Part shown: positions 8,507-17,245 of the stretch, one piece after another
Layout of the letters: each line of letters begins with the position of its first letter
Numbering within the stretch: the stretch's first letter is position 1
NCBI GenBank assembly: GCA_905234025.1
Contig: CAJOFT010000003.1
Span: 1 to 38,322 of the forward strand
From: Paludibacteraceae bacterium
GTDB lineage: Bacteria > Bacteroidota > Bacteroidia > Bacteroidales > Paludibacteraceae
Length of the DNA: 38,322 nt
Direction of reading: 5' to 3'
The notes under the pieces: model-generated
Seen by the model: the letters and a program-made list of their open reading frames with translations, nothing else
Databases searched by the model: none
Told to the model about the DNA's origin: nothing
Position numbers and translations under genes: made by a program

Positions 8507-10519
8507 ATGAAAAAAACATTGATGCTCATGGTAGCAAGTATTGCGCTGATGGGGTGCGCGACCAAGAAACCTCATTATGAGTCGGTGGACGAATATCCGG
8601 TAAAAGCCGGTAGTGTAAAAGAAGTCGCCTATATGGAAAGCGAGACGACTTTTACGCTGTGGAGCCCGAATGCCGATTCTGCAATGGTGTATCTGTACGA
8701 AGCCGGAGAAGGCGGTGAACCCGTCAAGAGCCAGCATATGACACGGCGTGTTGACGGAGCATTCGAGACATCTATCCGTGGTAATTGGAAGGGATATTTT
8801 TACACTTTCCGGATCTGGGACAGTTCGTCCAAATGGGAACTTCATGAAACTCCGGGTATATTTGCGGTGGCAGTCGGCGTGAATGGTAAACGCGGTGCCA
8901 TTGTGGATATGAAAGAGACTAATCCGAAAGGGTGGGAAAAAGACGTCCGCCCTGCGATGCAGAACGTATCGGATGCGATTGTGTATGAGATGCACCACCG
9001 CGATTTCAGTATTCATCCGAGTTCGGGCATCCAAAACAAAGGCAAGTTCATTGCTTTGACGGAGGAAGACACAGAATCGCCGGAAGGTCAGTTAACGGGC
9101 ATCCGACACTTGCAACAATTAGGTATCACGCATGTCCAGGTTCTGCCGTCGTATGACTATGGTTCGGTGGATGAGACCCGCCTTGCGGATAATAAGTACA
9201 ACTGGGGCTATGACCCTGTAAATTATAACGTGCCGGATGGCAGTTATTCGACTGATCCGTATGATCCTGTTTGTCGCATCCGCGAGTTCAAACAGATGAT
9301 TCAGGCACTTCACAATGCCGGAATCCGAGTGATTCTGGATGTTGTATATAACCATACGTATGATGTTGCCCAGTCGAACTTTACGCAGACATGTCCTGAT
9401 TATTTCTATCGTACACGCAAGGATGGCTCACTGGGCAATGCGTCCGGTTGCGGAAATGAGACTGCAAGCGAACGTCCGATGATGCGGAAGTTCATGATAG
9501 AATCCGTGTTGTGGTGGGTGAACGAATACCATCTTGACGGTTTCCGTTTTGATTTGATGGCGATTCATGACATCGAGACAATGAACGCAATCCGTGCACA
9601 ACTGCAAAAAATTGACCCGACCATTTTACTATATGGCGAAGGCTGGGCGGCAGAAACACCGCTGACGCCGGAAGAGGTGCGTCCGATGAAGGCAAATGTC
9701 TTCAAAATGCCCAGTATAGGCGCCTTCTCGGATGAACTGCGTGACGGACTGCGCGGGTCGTGCTTTGATGACAAGGATGAGGCTTTCCTTGCCGGTGAAG
9801 CCGGACACGAACAAAGTATCCGTTTTGGTATTGTTGGTGCGATTCAGCATCCGCAAGTTGATATGGAAAAAGTCAATTACAGCCGTGAACCGTGGGCATT
9901 GCAGCCGACACAGATGATTGCTTACGCATCCTGTCATGACGATATGATGCTGACTGACCGTTTGCGCTCCAGTGTCAAGCCTGCGAAAGGTAAGGGAGCC
10001 ATCAAAGATGATGAACTGAAGCGGTTGGACATGTTGACGTTGACGACAGTTATGACCTCACAGGGAATACCGTTTATCTTTGCCGGTGAGGAAGTTATGC
10101 GCGACAAGAAAGGCGTGCACAACAGTTATTGTTCGCCGGATTCGATAAATGCAATAGACTGGTCGCTGAAGGCAATGAACCATGATTTGTTTGATTACTA
10201 TAAGAATCTGATTTCAATCCGCAAGAACCATCCTGCATTCCGTCTCGGTGATGCGGAACTGGTACGCAAGCATTTGGAGTTCCTTGACACGGAGGATTGC
10301 GTGGTGGCTTTCCGTCTGAAAGATCATGCCGGTGGAGACGAGTGGGAAGATATCGTTGTCATTCTGAATGCCAACCGGAAAGCTGTGGCTGTCAAATTGC
10401 CGACAGAGAACAGTTATCAGACCATCGTAGAAAACGGAGAAACCGATTCCAAACAATTACCGGCACAGCAGGGAACAGTTACCGTTTATCCGCAATCTGC
10501 AACTATCTTGGCACGTTGA
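8507..10519 (+). CDS. pulA: Type I pullulanase, surface or periplasmic lipoprotein (GH13)
   Basis: This 670-aa protein hydrolyses alpha-1,6 branches of pullulan, glycogen or starch, by family. The N-terminus has a lipobox (LMGC, C17), then a CBM48-like beta domain (about 40-130) and a GH13 barrel. The pullulanase signature YNWGYDP is present, as are DVVYNHT (region I), GFRFDL with nucleophile D349, YGEGW with acid/base E378, and CHDD with transition-state D478. A C-terminal beta domain (about 590-670) follows. It starts 12 bp after the protease gene and ends 1 bp before the nuclease gene. No susCD or other starch-utilisation genes accompany it, so a role in glycogen or host/plant starch breakdown is inferred only. 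Confidence 0.95.
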   Translation: MKKTLMLMVASIALMGCATKKPHYESVDEYPVKAGSVKEVAYMESETTFTLWSPNADSAMVYLYEAGEGGEPVKSQHMTRRVDGAFETSIRGNWKGYFYTFRIWDSSSKWELHETPGIFAVAVGVNGKRGAIVDMKETNPKGWEKDVRPAMQNVSDAIVYEMHHRDFSIHPSSGIQNKGKFIALTEEDTESPEGQLTGIRHLQQLGITHVQVLPSYDYGSVDETRLADNKYNWGYDPVNYNVPDGSYSTDPYDPVCRIREFKQMIQALHNAGIRVILDVVYNHTYDVAQSNFTQTCPDYFYRTRKDGSLGNASGCGNETASERPMMRKFMIESVLWWVNEYHLDGFRFDLMAIHDIETMNAIRAQLQKIDPTILLYGEGWAAETPLTPEEVRPMKANVFKMPSIGAFSDELRDGLRGSCFDDKDEAFLAGEAGHEQSIRFGIVGAIQHPQVDMEKVNYSREPWALQPTQMIAYASCHDDMMLTDRLRSSVKPAKGKGAIKDDELKRLDMLTLTTVMTSQGIPFIFAGEEVMRDKKGVHNSYCSPDSINAIDWSLKAMNHDLFDYYKNLISIRKNHPAFRLGDAELVRKHLEFLDTEDCVVAFRLKDHAGGDEWEDIVVILNANRKAVAVKLPTENSYQTIVENGETDSKQLPAQQGTVTVYPQSATILAR

Positions 10520-10520
10520 T

Positions 10521-11294
10521 ATGAAGAAAACTATACTTATATCGTTTGCGGTGCTGGTTGCAATGCCATCATTTGCGTGGGGACCTGAAGGACACCGCAT
10601 AATAGCCGAAGTGGCGTATAACTATATGACCAAGAAAGCCGTCAAGCAAGTTGACAATGTGTTGGGAACGCACGGAATGGTATATTGGTCAACGTGGGCA
10701 GACGAGATCCGCAGCGATACGATACACCCGAACAGTTATGACTGGCATTTTCAGGATTTGGAAGGGGGAATGACCGATTCCGAAGTAGCAGCCGTTATGA
10801 CCGATTATCCGAAAGAAGGCGGTAATCTATATCGTGCATTGGACAGTCTGTATTTGCTTTTGCAAAAAGACAAAAACAATCGGGATGCGTTGCGGTTTGT
10901 TGTGCATCTTTCCGGAGACAGATATTGTCCGATGCACCAAGGACATATTTCTGACAAGGGTGGCAATACAATCAAACTCAAATGGTTCGGAACGCAGACG
11001 AATCTCCACCGAGTCTGGGATGAGGATTTGATTCGTTTCCGCGGGTACTCGGTGAGCGAGTATGCGCAACTGCTTATAGACATGTATGGCAACGAGCGCA
11101 AAGCCATTGAACAGGCTTCGCCGGAAGAACTGCTGATTCGAACCTACCATATTACGAGTGATATTTATGCATACCAAACAACATGGAACGGCAATGTCTA
11201 TAACTACGTTTACCGTTGGAAAGAACCGATGGAACGTCTGCTTTATACCGCCGGTGTCCGTTTGGCAATGGTGCTTAATGAATTGTACAAATGA
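10521..11294 (+). CDS. Secreted S1/P1-type nuclease
   Basis: The 257-aa product has a signal peptide ending ...PSFA. Cleavage leaves W20 as the mature N-terminus, which is the residue whose amino group binds zinc in S1/P1 nucleases. Expected metal-site segments follow: WGPEGHRIIAEVA, STWADEIRSD, the HFQDLE His, HLSGDRYCPMHQGH (the family's HxxGDxxxPxH motif) and NLHRVWDEDL. The enzymes cleave single-stranded DNA/RNA and remove 3' phosphates with three Zn ions. The start lies 1 bp past the pullulanase stop, and the stop overlaps the next ATG by 4 bp (ATGA). It probably scavenges nucleic acid in the periplasm or outside the cell. Confidence 0.93.
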   Translation: MKKTILISFAVLVAMPSFAWGPEGHRIIAEVAYNYMTKKAVKQVDNVLGTHGMVYWSTWADEIRSDTIHPNSYDWHFQDLEGGMTDSEVAAVMTDYPKEGGNLYRALDSLYLLLQKDKNNRDALRFVVHLSGDRYCPMHQGHISDKGGNTIKLKWFGTQTNLHRVWDEDLIRFRGYSVSEYAQLLIDMYGNERKAIEQASPEELLIRTYHITSDIYAYQTTWNGNVYNYVYRWKEPMERLLYTAGVRLAMVLNELYK

Positions 11295-12091
11295 GAGACT
11301 TCACACTTCGGACATATCGTGATTTGTTGCTTGCACTGAAAAAAGCAAAGTATGTTTCGCTGACGTTTGAGGAATATTGCGAGATGAAAGCCCGCAAAGT
11401 TACTCCTTCAGGGAAATTTGTCATATTGCGTCATGACGTGGATCTAAAAGCCGCGAACAGCCTTGCAACAGCGAAAATAGAAGCAGAATTAGGTCTTAAC
11501 GCGTCATACTATTTCCGTGTGGTACCAGAGAGCAACCAACCGGAAATTATCCGTCAAATTGCCGCACTCGGGCATGAAATAGGCTACCATTACGAGGATC
11601 TTGCCATAGCAAACGGCGATAAAGAAGTTGCATATGCACATTTTGTAAAATGGATAGATTATTTCCGTCAGTTCTATCAGGTAAAGACCATCTGTATGCA
11701 TGGAGCACCTACCAGCAAATACGATGGCAGGGATTTGTGGAAGACATATGATTATCATGATACAGGTATCATCGGCGAGCCATATTTTGACATTGACTTT
11801 TCGCAAGTCACTTATTTGACAGATACGGGACGTTGTTGGGATGGATACAAGGTCAGTGTCCGTGACAAGATTCCGCAGTATCAGGACGAATGGACACGTC
11901 AGGGATGGACGTTCCATCATACGTCCCAATTGATACACCGGCTTGAAACGACGCCAACAGACCAGTTGCCGAATTTTATGCTGACAACTCATCCGCAACG
12001 CTGGACTGATGCCCGTTTGGCATGGTGGAAAGAACTTATTTTGCAAAATATCAAGAATATAATCAAACGTATATTGATTGTTTTGAAATAA
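11291..12091 (+). CDS. Polysaccharide-deacetylase-like protein
   Basis: The 266-aa product has CE4/NodB-like features: the metal-binding RHDVD motif (about 47-51), YYFR, GHEIGYHYEDL (a CE4-like His segment) and CMHGAP. It lacks a signal peptide and is probably cytoplasmic, unlike extracellular chitin deacetylases. Such proteins are common in Bacteroidota surface-polysaccharide loci and may act on precursor sugars or lipid-linked glycans. It overlaps the nuclease gene by 4 bp and is 4 bp from the sugar-transferase gene, which supports a role in glycan synthesis. The substrate is unknown. The C-terminus (about 245-266) is basic and hydrophobic and may contact the membrane. Confidence 0.8.
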   Translation: MRDFTLRTYRDLLLALKKAKYVSLTFEEYCEMKARKVTPSGKFVILRHDVDLKAANSLATAKIEAELGLNASYYFRVVPESNQPEIIRQIAALGHEIGYHYEDLAIANGDKEVAYAHFVKWIDYFRQFYQVKTICMHGAPTSKYDGRDLWKTYDYHDTGIIGEPYFDIDFSQVTYLTDTGRCWDGYKVSVRDKIPQYQDEWTRQGWTFHHTSQLIHRLETTPTDQLPNFMLTTHPQRWTDARLAWWKELILQNIKNIIKRILIVLK

Positions 12092-12095
12092 AACT

Positions 12096-13598
12096 ATGTG
12101 GAAAAGAATACTGAATGACATTGTCCTTTGGATAATCGCTTCGGCAGCATGCCTTCTTTGGCGTGTAATGGCGAGCAAGGAGACGATAGTTGAATATATT
12201 ACCGTTTTTGCAGTAATGGCGGCGGCGTGGATGATTTTGGGTCTGCTTACCATGAAGTATAACCGCAGTTACAAAGAAGTCAGATACTGGCAGGATATGC
12301 TGTCATTACTGCTGACTGGCGGTGCGTTGATGGGACTTTGTGCATGGCAATGGGATACCATCCCATACAATGTTTCACTTAATGTGGCATTGTGGACAAT
12401 CGGTGTGGTGATGGTTTTGGATGCGATAGTAATTCTGTTCAAACACTATTGGAAGTTTGCATTGAACATGAACATTCCGCCGATGGTTATCAAGCAACGC
12501 CGTAACGCAAAGGTGAAACGTCCGGATTCCGAACGATCGCACGAATCCAAGCAAGCTATTCGTCAGGCAGTATTGTCGCTGACGACGGAAGAAGACTACA
12601 AGATGCTGTTAGGAAAAGCCCATCTAAATAGTCAAAGCACCAAGACCATTGCCAGCGCAGACCAGTTCCAGTTGTTGCAAATACCTGATTATCAGTATTC
12701 AACCATTGTTGATCTCAAGATATTCAATAATGTACGTGGAATCAATAAGCGGCTTTGCATCGTTAATCAGAAACTGCCGGACAATGGCGTTTATGTATGT
12801 TGCTATCGTCCGCAGGAGTACGTCAAGCAGAAAATGCTCAATTCATATCCGTGGGGAATCCGCTGGATTGTATATGTCTTCTGGTTTATTATCCGTCGTG
12901 TGATTCCGCGCATGCTGTTAATGAGCCGTTTGTACTACGATCTTAACAAAGGGCGTAAGCGTATGCTTTCCAAAACGGAAGTGTTAGGACGTCTGTATTA
13001 TTGCGGCTTCGAAGTGGATGAGATTGTGAAAATGGATCATATTGAATATATATTTGCCCACCGTCATTCACAGCCGTATCCGCAGGAACAAGTCAAGATA
13101 TATGGTCCGCTTATCAAATTGCCACGTGTCAGCAAAAACAAGGAAATAGTTTATTTTTACAAGATGCGTACAATGCATCCGTATGCCGAGTATATACAGA
13201 ATTATGTGTTTGACCAGCGTGGCGGCATGAATATTGCGGACAAGTCCGATGATGACTGGCGTATTACCAATTGGGGACGAATCATGCGCAAGTACTGGCT
13301 TGACGAGCTGCCAATGATGATTAATTTTCTCAAACGCGATATTAAATTGGTAGGTGTCAGACCGCTTTCACGAGCGATGTTTGACCAATATCCAAAAGAA
13401 TTACAGGACAAACGCACACGTTGCAAACCCGGACTTATTCCGCCGTTCTATATTGACCATCCGAAAACTTTTGACGAGTTATATGCTTCCGAAAACAAGT
13501 ATCTTGACGAGTATCTGAAACATCCGATTCTAACGGATATCAAGTACTTCTTCATGACAATTTACAGTATTCTTTTCCGTCGTGTCCACTCTGCCTAA
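12096..13598 (+). CDS. Polyprenyl-phosphate sugar-1-phosphate transferase, fused form
   Basis: The 500-aa protein has four N-terminal helices (within about 5-115) and a cytoplasmic domain (about 120-250) ending in methyltransferase-like strands (STIVDLKIFNNVRGINKR). A hydrophobic segment (about 258-280) and the element LSKTEVLGRLYYCGFEVDE follow, then a C-terminal bacterial sugar-transferase domain. Catalytic-domain landmarks are KMRTMH (356-361), DELPMMIN (Asp403, Glu404), the VGVRPLSR motif and KPGLIPP. Such enzymes start glycan assembly by moving a sugar-1-phosphate from a nucleotide sugar to undecaprenyl phosphate. The middle part differs from WbaP/WcaJ, which carry a nucleotide-binding-like domain; I recall similar fused proteins in Bacteroidota. 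No other glycosyltransferase is adjacent. Confidence 0.85.
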   Translation: MWKRILNDIVLWIIASAACLLWRVMASKETIVEYITVFAVMAAAWMILGLLTMKYNRSYKEVRYWQDMLSLLLTGGALMGLCAWQWDTIPYNVSLNVALWTIGVVMVLDAIVILFKHYWKFALNMNIPPMVIKQRRNAKVKRPDSERSHESKQAIRQAVLSLTTEEDYKMLLGKAHLNSQSTKTIASADQFQLLQIPDYQYSTIVDLKIFNNVRGINKRLCIVNQKLPDNGVYVCCYRPQEYVKQKMLNSYPWGIRWIVYVFWFIIRRVIPRMLLMSRLYYDLNKGRKRMLSKTEVLGRLYYCGFEVDEIVKMDHIEYIFAHRHSQPYPQEQVKIYGPLIKLPRVSKNKEIVYFYKMRTMHPYAEYIQNYVFDQRGGMNIADKSDDDWRITNWGRIMRKYWLDELPMMINFLKRDIKLVGVRPLSRAMFDQYPKELQDKRTRCKPGLIPPFYIDHPKTFDELYASENKYLDEYLKHPILTDIKYFFMTIYSILFRRVHSA

Positions 13599-16378
13599 TG
13601 ACCGCTATCAACAGCCAGTTATCTGCTCTCCTCGCGTACGCAACAGATGCTTCTGCGTATCGTGAACTACCTCAGGGTGTTGCCTATCCGGAGACGGAAG
13701 AAGATATCCGTGATTTGCTTGCAGAAGCCTGGAAACGGCACACGCATCTGATTCCGCGTGCTGCAGGGACAAGCATTGCGGGGCAGGTGGTTGGTTCGGG
13801 AATAGTGGTGGATATCAGCCGCCATATGAACCGGATTTTAGAGATTAATGCTGACGAAAAGTGGGCACGTGTCCAACCCGGCGTTGTGCGTGACGAACTG
13901 AATATTGCTCTCAAACCGTATGGTTTGTTCTTTTCGCCCGAAACATCCACATCCAACCGTTGTTGCATAGGCGGAATGGTTGGAAATAACTCCTGCGGCA
14001 CCCATTCGCTCGTTTATGGTTCTACCCGTCACCATGTGATCGGGCTCAAAGGTGTTCTGTCCGATGGCAGTCGTTTCGCTTGTACCACTTCGGAAGTGTT
14101 CTTTGAAGAGGGAAGCAGGGTAGGGAAACAGGTGCTTGACCTTCTTGGAACGTGGCAGAACAATACCCTTATCCGTCAATTATTAGATGAGAACTTTCCG
14201 GAAGCATCTCTTCGCCGGCGTAGTTGCGGCTACGCCCTCGATGAATGTCTGTCCGGCGATTCCATCAACTTGCCGGCACTTTTGACAGGGTCGGAAGGAA
14301 CGCTTGCGTTTATCACGGAGATTACGGTTTCGCTTGATCCGTTGCCAAAGTCTTCGGCATTGATTGTACAGGTATTGGATGATATAAATGATGCGTGGAA
14401 TGCGAATATAGCGGTTCTCAAACAACATCCTACCGCCGTTGAACTGATTGACGGCGAAATCCTGCGTCTGGCACTCAATAATCCTGACGCCCGTCGGAAT
14501 ATGGAGGCGCTACATCTTGATTTGAACCGTCTTCCTGCAGCTCTTCTTGTTTCGGAGTTTGAGCAACCATTAAGCAATATAAAAATACCGGGCGAGCGGA
14601 TTATTTTAGAAACACCTGCAGAGATCGCATCCGTATGGAACTTGCGCAAAGCCGGTTTAGGCGTTCTTACAGGCACAGACAGCGATGCCAAACCTATAGG
14701 TGTCATTGAAGATACTGCTGTTGCGCCGGAACGAATGGCTGCATATATGAAGGACTTCCGTGCAATGATGGTGGAACTCGGGCTTTCATGTGTCTATTAC
14801 GGGCATATATCCACAGGAGAATTGCACTTGCGACCTGTTTTGGATATCAAGCAAGCTCATGACCGCAAACTATTCCGCGAAGTGGCTACCCGTACAGCCA
14901 TACTTGTCAGGAAGCATCGGGGCTCCTTGTCCGGAGAACACGGAGACGGGCGTTTGCGCGGCGAATTTATTCCGCTCATGTATGGCGATGAAGTATATGA
15001 ACTATTCTGCCAAATAAAAGACACGTTTGACCCGGACGGATTACTCAATGTCGGCAAGATTGTCCGTACGCCGCCGATGGACGAATTCCTGCGATACGAG
15101 TTAAACCAGCAGTATAACCTTAAAGGACATGAGGAGCTCATGCGACGCATTGAGCGTTGCAACGGTTCGGGTGATTGCCGCAAGTCGAACATTATCGGTG
15201 GTACGATGTGTCCGGCTTTCAAGGTTTCCGGCGATGAATTAAAGACTACTCGTGCCAGAGCAAATATCCTGCGTGAGATTCTGACACGAGGAAAAGAAGA
15301 CAATATAATCAAATTATATGAATTAGGCGGACTGGATTCTTGTCTTGCATGCAAAGCGTGTCGTTCCGAATGTCCGTCCAATGTGGATATGACCCGTATC
15401 CGTTCGCAGGTTTTGCAACTGATATACGATAAAACGCACACGCCTTTCCGCACATGGATGGTTGCACGTATGGCAGTGATTGAGCATATTGGCAGTTTTG
15501 TACCTTATATATATAATTGGTTTGCCACAAATCGTATTACATCATTTCTTCTTAAGAAACTGCTGCATTTTGCTACGGAACGCCGCATTCCTACGCTTTC
15601 CCGCTATAGCATGCGCCAGCTTATCAACAGGGAAATAGGTCAAACTATGCAGCGGTCTGTTTACCTCTTTGCAGACGAGTTTACGAATTATCAAGAAGCG
15701 GAATTGGGTCTTACATTTGCCCGTCTGCTTCAGCGATTAGGATATAATGTCATTGTTCCAAAGCACGTGGAATCGGGTAGGGCGGCGATTTCAAAAGGAT
15801 GCCTGCATTTGGCTGCGAAGTATGCGAGATGCAATGTAGAATCACTGTCTTCGCATATATCTTCTGATACTCCGTTAGTAGGAATTGAGCCATCTTGCAT
15901 TCTGTCGTTCCGCGATGAGTATCCGGATCTTATGCCGGACAATAATCTGCGTGCCAAAGCGGAATTACTTGCGAAGAACAGCCTTCTGTATGATGAGTTT
16001 TTATGTCGGGAGATTGATGCCGGACGAATTGATCCATCGGTTTTCACAAAATCCGAAGCAGATATCTGGCTTCATGGACATTGTCACCAGAAAGCTCTTG
16101 TCGGAGTGGAAAAGACCGCACGCCTTTTGCAATATACGACAGCCAGAAAGGTTCATGTTATTCCGTCCGGTTGTTGTGGAATGGCGGGTTCTTTCGGCTA
16201 TGAGGCGGAGCACTATGAAACATCTATGGCTATTGGTGAGATGGTGCTTTTTCCTGCTGTCCGCAAGGCAAATGGCATTGTCGCCGCACCGGGTACATCT
16301 TGCCGCGAACATATCCGTCATGCCACTAACATCACAGCACGACATCCCATTCAGATTCTCTATAATTCACTAAAGTAG
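13598..16378 (+). CDS. FAD-linked oxidase / Fe-S D-2-hydroxyacid dehydrogenase (YdiJ-like fusion)
   Basis: This 926-aa fusion combines GlcD-like and GlcF-like parts. The FAD-binding type 4 domain spans about 20-200 (PRAAGTSIAGQ, GNNSCGTHSLVYGST) and the FAD-oxidase C domain about 235-500 (SGEHGDGRLRGEF, FDPDGLLNVGKI). An Fe-S region has Cys from C521 (CNGSGDCRKS, GGTMCPAF) and a CLACKACRSECP motif (C582, C585, C588, C592). Two CCG-type segments follow (HGHCHQKALVG and SGCCGMAGSFGYE, C859/C860). It probably oxidises D-lactate or a related 2-hydroxyacid and passes electrons to the quinone pool. The start overlaps the preceding stop by 1 bp and a hairpin follows, so it closes the operon. Confidence 0.93.
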   Translation: MTAINSQLSALLAYATDASAYRELPQGVAYPETEEDIRDLLAEAWKRHTHLIPRAAGTSIAGQVVGSGIVVDISRHMNRILEINADEKWARVQPGVVRDELNIALKPYGLFFSPETSTSNRCCIGGMVGNNSCGTHSLVYGSTRHHVIGLKGVLSDGSRFACTTSEVFFEEGSRVGKQVLDLLGTWQNNTLIRQLLDENFPEASLRRRSCGYALDECLSGDSINLPALLTGSEGTLAFITEITVSLDPLPKSSALIVQVLDDINDAWNANIAVLKQHPTAVELIDGEILRLALNNPDARRNMEALHLDLNRLPAALLVSEFEQPLSNIKIPGERIILETPAEIASVWNLRKAGLGVLTGTDSDAKPIGVIEDTAVAPERMAAYMKDFRAMMVELGLSCVYYGHISTGELHLRPVLDIKQAHDRKLFREVATRTAILVRKHRGSLSGEHGDGRLRGEFIPLMYGDEVYELFCQIKDTFDPDGLLNVGKIVRTPPMDEFLRYELNQQYNLKGHEELMRRIERCNGSGDCRKSNIIGGTMCPAFKVSGDELKTTRARANILREILTRGKEDNIIKLYELGGLDSCLACKACRSECPSNVDMTRIRSQVLQLIYDKTHTPFRTWMVARMAVIEHIGSFVPYIYNWFATNRITSFLLKKLLHFATERRIPTLSRYSMRQLINREIGQTMQRSVYLFADEFTNYQEAELGLTFARLLQRLGYNVIVPKHVESGRAAISKGCLHLAAKYARCNVESLSSHISSDTPLVGIEPSCILSFRDEYPDLMPDNNLRAKAELLAKNSLLYDEFLCREIDAGRIDPSVFTKSEADIWLHGHCHQKALVGVEKTARLLQYTTARKVHVIPSGCCGMAGSFGYEAEHYETSMAIGEMVLFPAVRKANGIVAAPGTSCREHIRHATNITARHPIQILYNSLK

Positions 16379-16394
16379 TCAGAAATCTAAAAAA

Positions 16395-16424
16395 TTTTCT
16401 TGGCAAATTGCTCTGCCAAGAAAA
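16395..16424. terminator. Bidirectional-looking hairpin terminator
   Basis: An 11-bp perfect stem (TTTTCTTGGCA / TGCCAAGAAAA) encloses an 8-nt loop, 17 bp after the oxidase stop. On the minus strand the hairpin is followed by a T-tract, so it also fits as the terminator of the tRNA-Ser transcript coming the other way. Confidence 0.8.
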
Positions 16425-16494
16425 AGTAAATGTTACAGTTTTGTTACAGAAAAATCATGCAGATTTGCTGTAATGCCTGTATTTACAGACTTTG

Positions 16495-16583
16495 CGGAAA
16501 GTGAGGGATTCGAACCCCCGGTACGACGTAATGCGTACACCACATTTCGAGTGTGGCTCTTTCGACCACTCAGACAACTTTCC
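16495..16583 (-). tRNA. tRNA-Ser(CGA)
   Basis: The 89-nt class II tRNA has a 7-bp acceptor stem (GGAAAGT / ACTTTCC) with discriminator G, and a D-arm with GAGTGGTCGAAAG. Its anticodon arm CCACA-CTCGAAA-TGTGG has anticodon CGA, followed by a long variable arm (GTACG...CGTAC) typical of serine tRNAs and a T-arm GGTTCGAATCC. The 3' CCA is not encoded (the minus strand continues GCAAAG). CGA reads UCG codons. Confidence 0.95.
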
Positions 16584-16610
16584 TTCGTCGGAACTGACTG
16601 CGCTATAAAT

Positions 16611-16680
16611 AATTCGCCCTGCGAATTGGACGCTCCGTCGGTTCCTCCTCTTCAATCCACAAACACTGCGTTGGTTTGTG
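16611..16680 (-). other. Structured leader of the tRNA-Ser transcript
   Basis: About 120 nt separate the promoter from tRNA-Ser. Three hairpins can be drawn on either strand: CACAAAC/GTTTGTG (16658-16664 with 16674-16680, 9-nt loop), GACG/CGTC (16629-16639), and AATTCGC/GCGAATT (16611-16617 with 16621-16627, 3-nt loop). No convincing small ORF was seen. It could be a processed leader or a small RNA co-transcribed with the tRNA. Confidence 0.4.
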
Positions 16681-16708
16681 TATTGATGGCTTTTGCTGAA
16701 AAAGCGTG

Positions 16709-16739
16709 CAAAAGTACTGCTTTTTTTTGAACCCTGCAA
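16709..16739 (-). promoter_or_regulatory. Promoter of tRNA-Ser
   Basis: On the minus strand a TTG -33 element (16739-16737) and the -7 box TACTTTTG (16716-16709) are separated by 20 bp. The spacer ends in AAAAAAAAGCAG, as in other promoters here. Confidence 0.75.
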
Positions 16740-16759
16740 GAAAAAACACAAGAAAAACA

Positions 16760-17245
16760 CTATTTTTTGTGTTTTTGCCACAAAATGGCGTCTCCTTCAA
16801 GTGTCCAACCGCTTAAAACAGACGACGGCGTATAATCCAACGATTTATACAAACGCGAACAAGGTTCATTTTTGGTGGCGATAACGGCATAAAGCAAACG
16901 CAAGTCCAAATGTCCGAATGCGTACTCTTCCAAAGCCTTGACGGCTTCTGTTCCGTAGCCTTTTCCGCGATACTTCGCTGCAATATACATGCCGATGGCA
17001 GCGCGGCGGTTGCGTATATCCAAATCAAACAAGTCCATGCAGCCTACACTTGCATCGCCTGCCATAATCATCAGCCGCAATTGTCCGTCGCGGTACAAAT
17101 CGCCGCTTGTATGAGCAATATAATCCCGTAAATCCTTTTGCGACAAAGGATTATGGTTTGCGCCGTCCGCCCAAACAGAGGCATCGTTCTCCCACTGATA
17201 CAAGTACGGCAGGTCTGTAGGCTCTATTTTGCGCAGCGTAATCAT
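16760..17245 (-). CDS. GNAT family N-acetyltransferase
   Basis: From the ATG at 17245 (MITLRKIEPTDLPYLYQWEN) the product is 161 aa. An ATG eight codons earlier is possible, but the chosen one forms an ATGA overlap with the upstream HAD-like gene and gives the usual RimJ/SpeG-like N-terminus. Acetyl-CoA-binding motif A is visible (AKYRGKGYGTEAV, with the R/QxxGxG/A element), followed by NEPCSRLYKSLDY, the typical motif B region. It transfers an acetyl group from acetyl-CoA to an unknown amine, perhaps a polyamine or protein N-terminus. It is last in the recR operon. Confidence 0.88.
   Translation of the reverse strand: MITLRKIEPTDLPYLYQWENDASVWADGANHNPLSQKDLRDYIAHTSGDLYRDGQLRLMIMAGDASVGCMDLFDLDIRNRRAAIGMYIAAKYRGKGYGTEAVKALEEYAFGHLDLRLLYAVIATKNEPCSRLYKSLDYTPSSVLSGWTLEGDAILWQKHKK

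Noticed and set aside
11504..12253. 249-codon minus-strand frame opposite the deacetylase-like and sugar-transferase genes
   Set aside because: It is antisense to two genes with clear motifs and has no promoter or recognisable domain.
16473..16800. Small open frames across tRNA-Ser and its leader on both strands
   Set aside because: They run through the tRNA and promoter and show no protein-like features.
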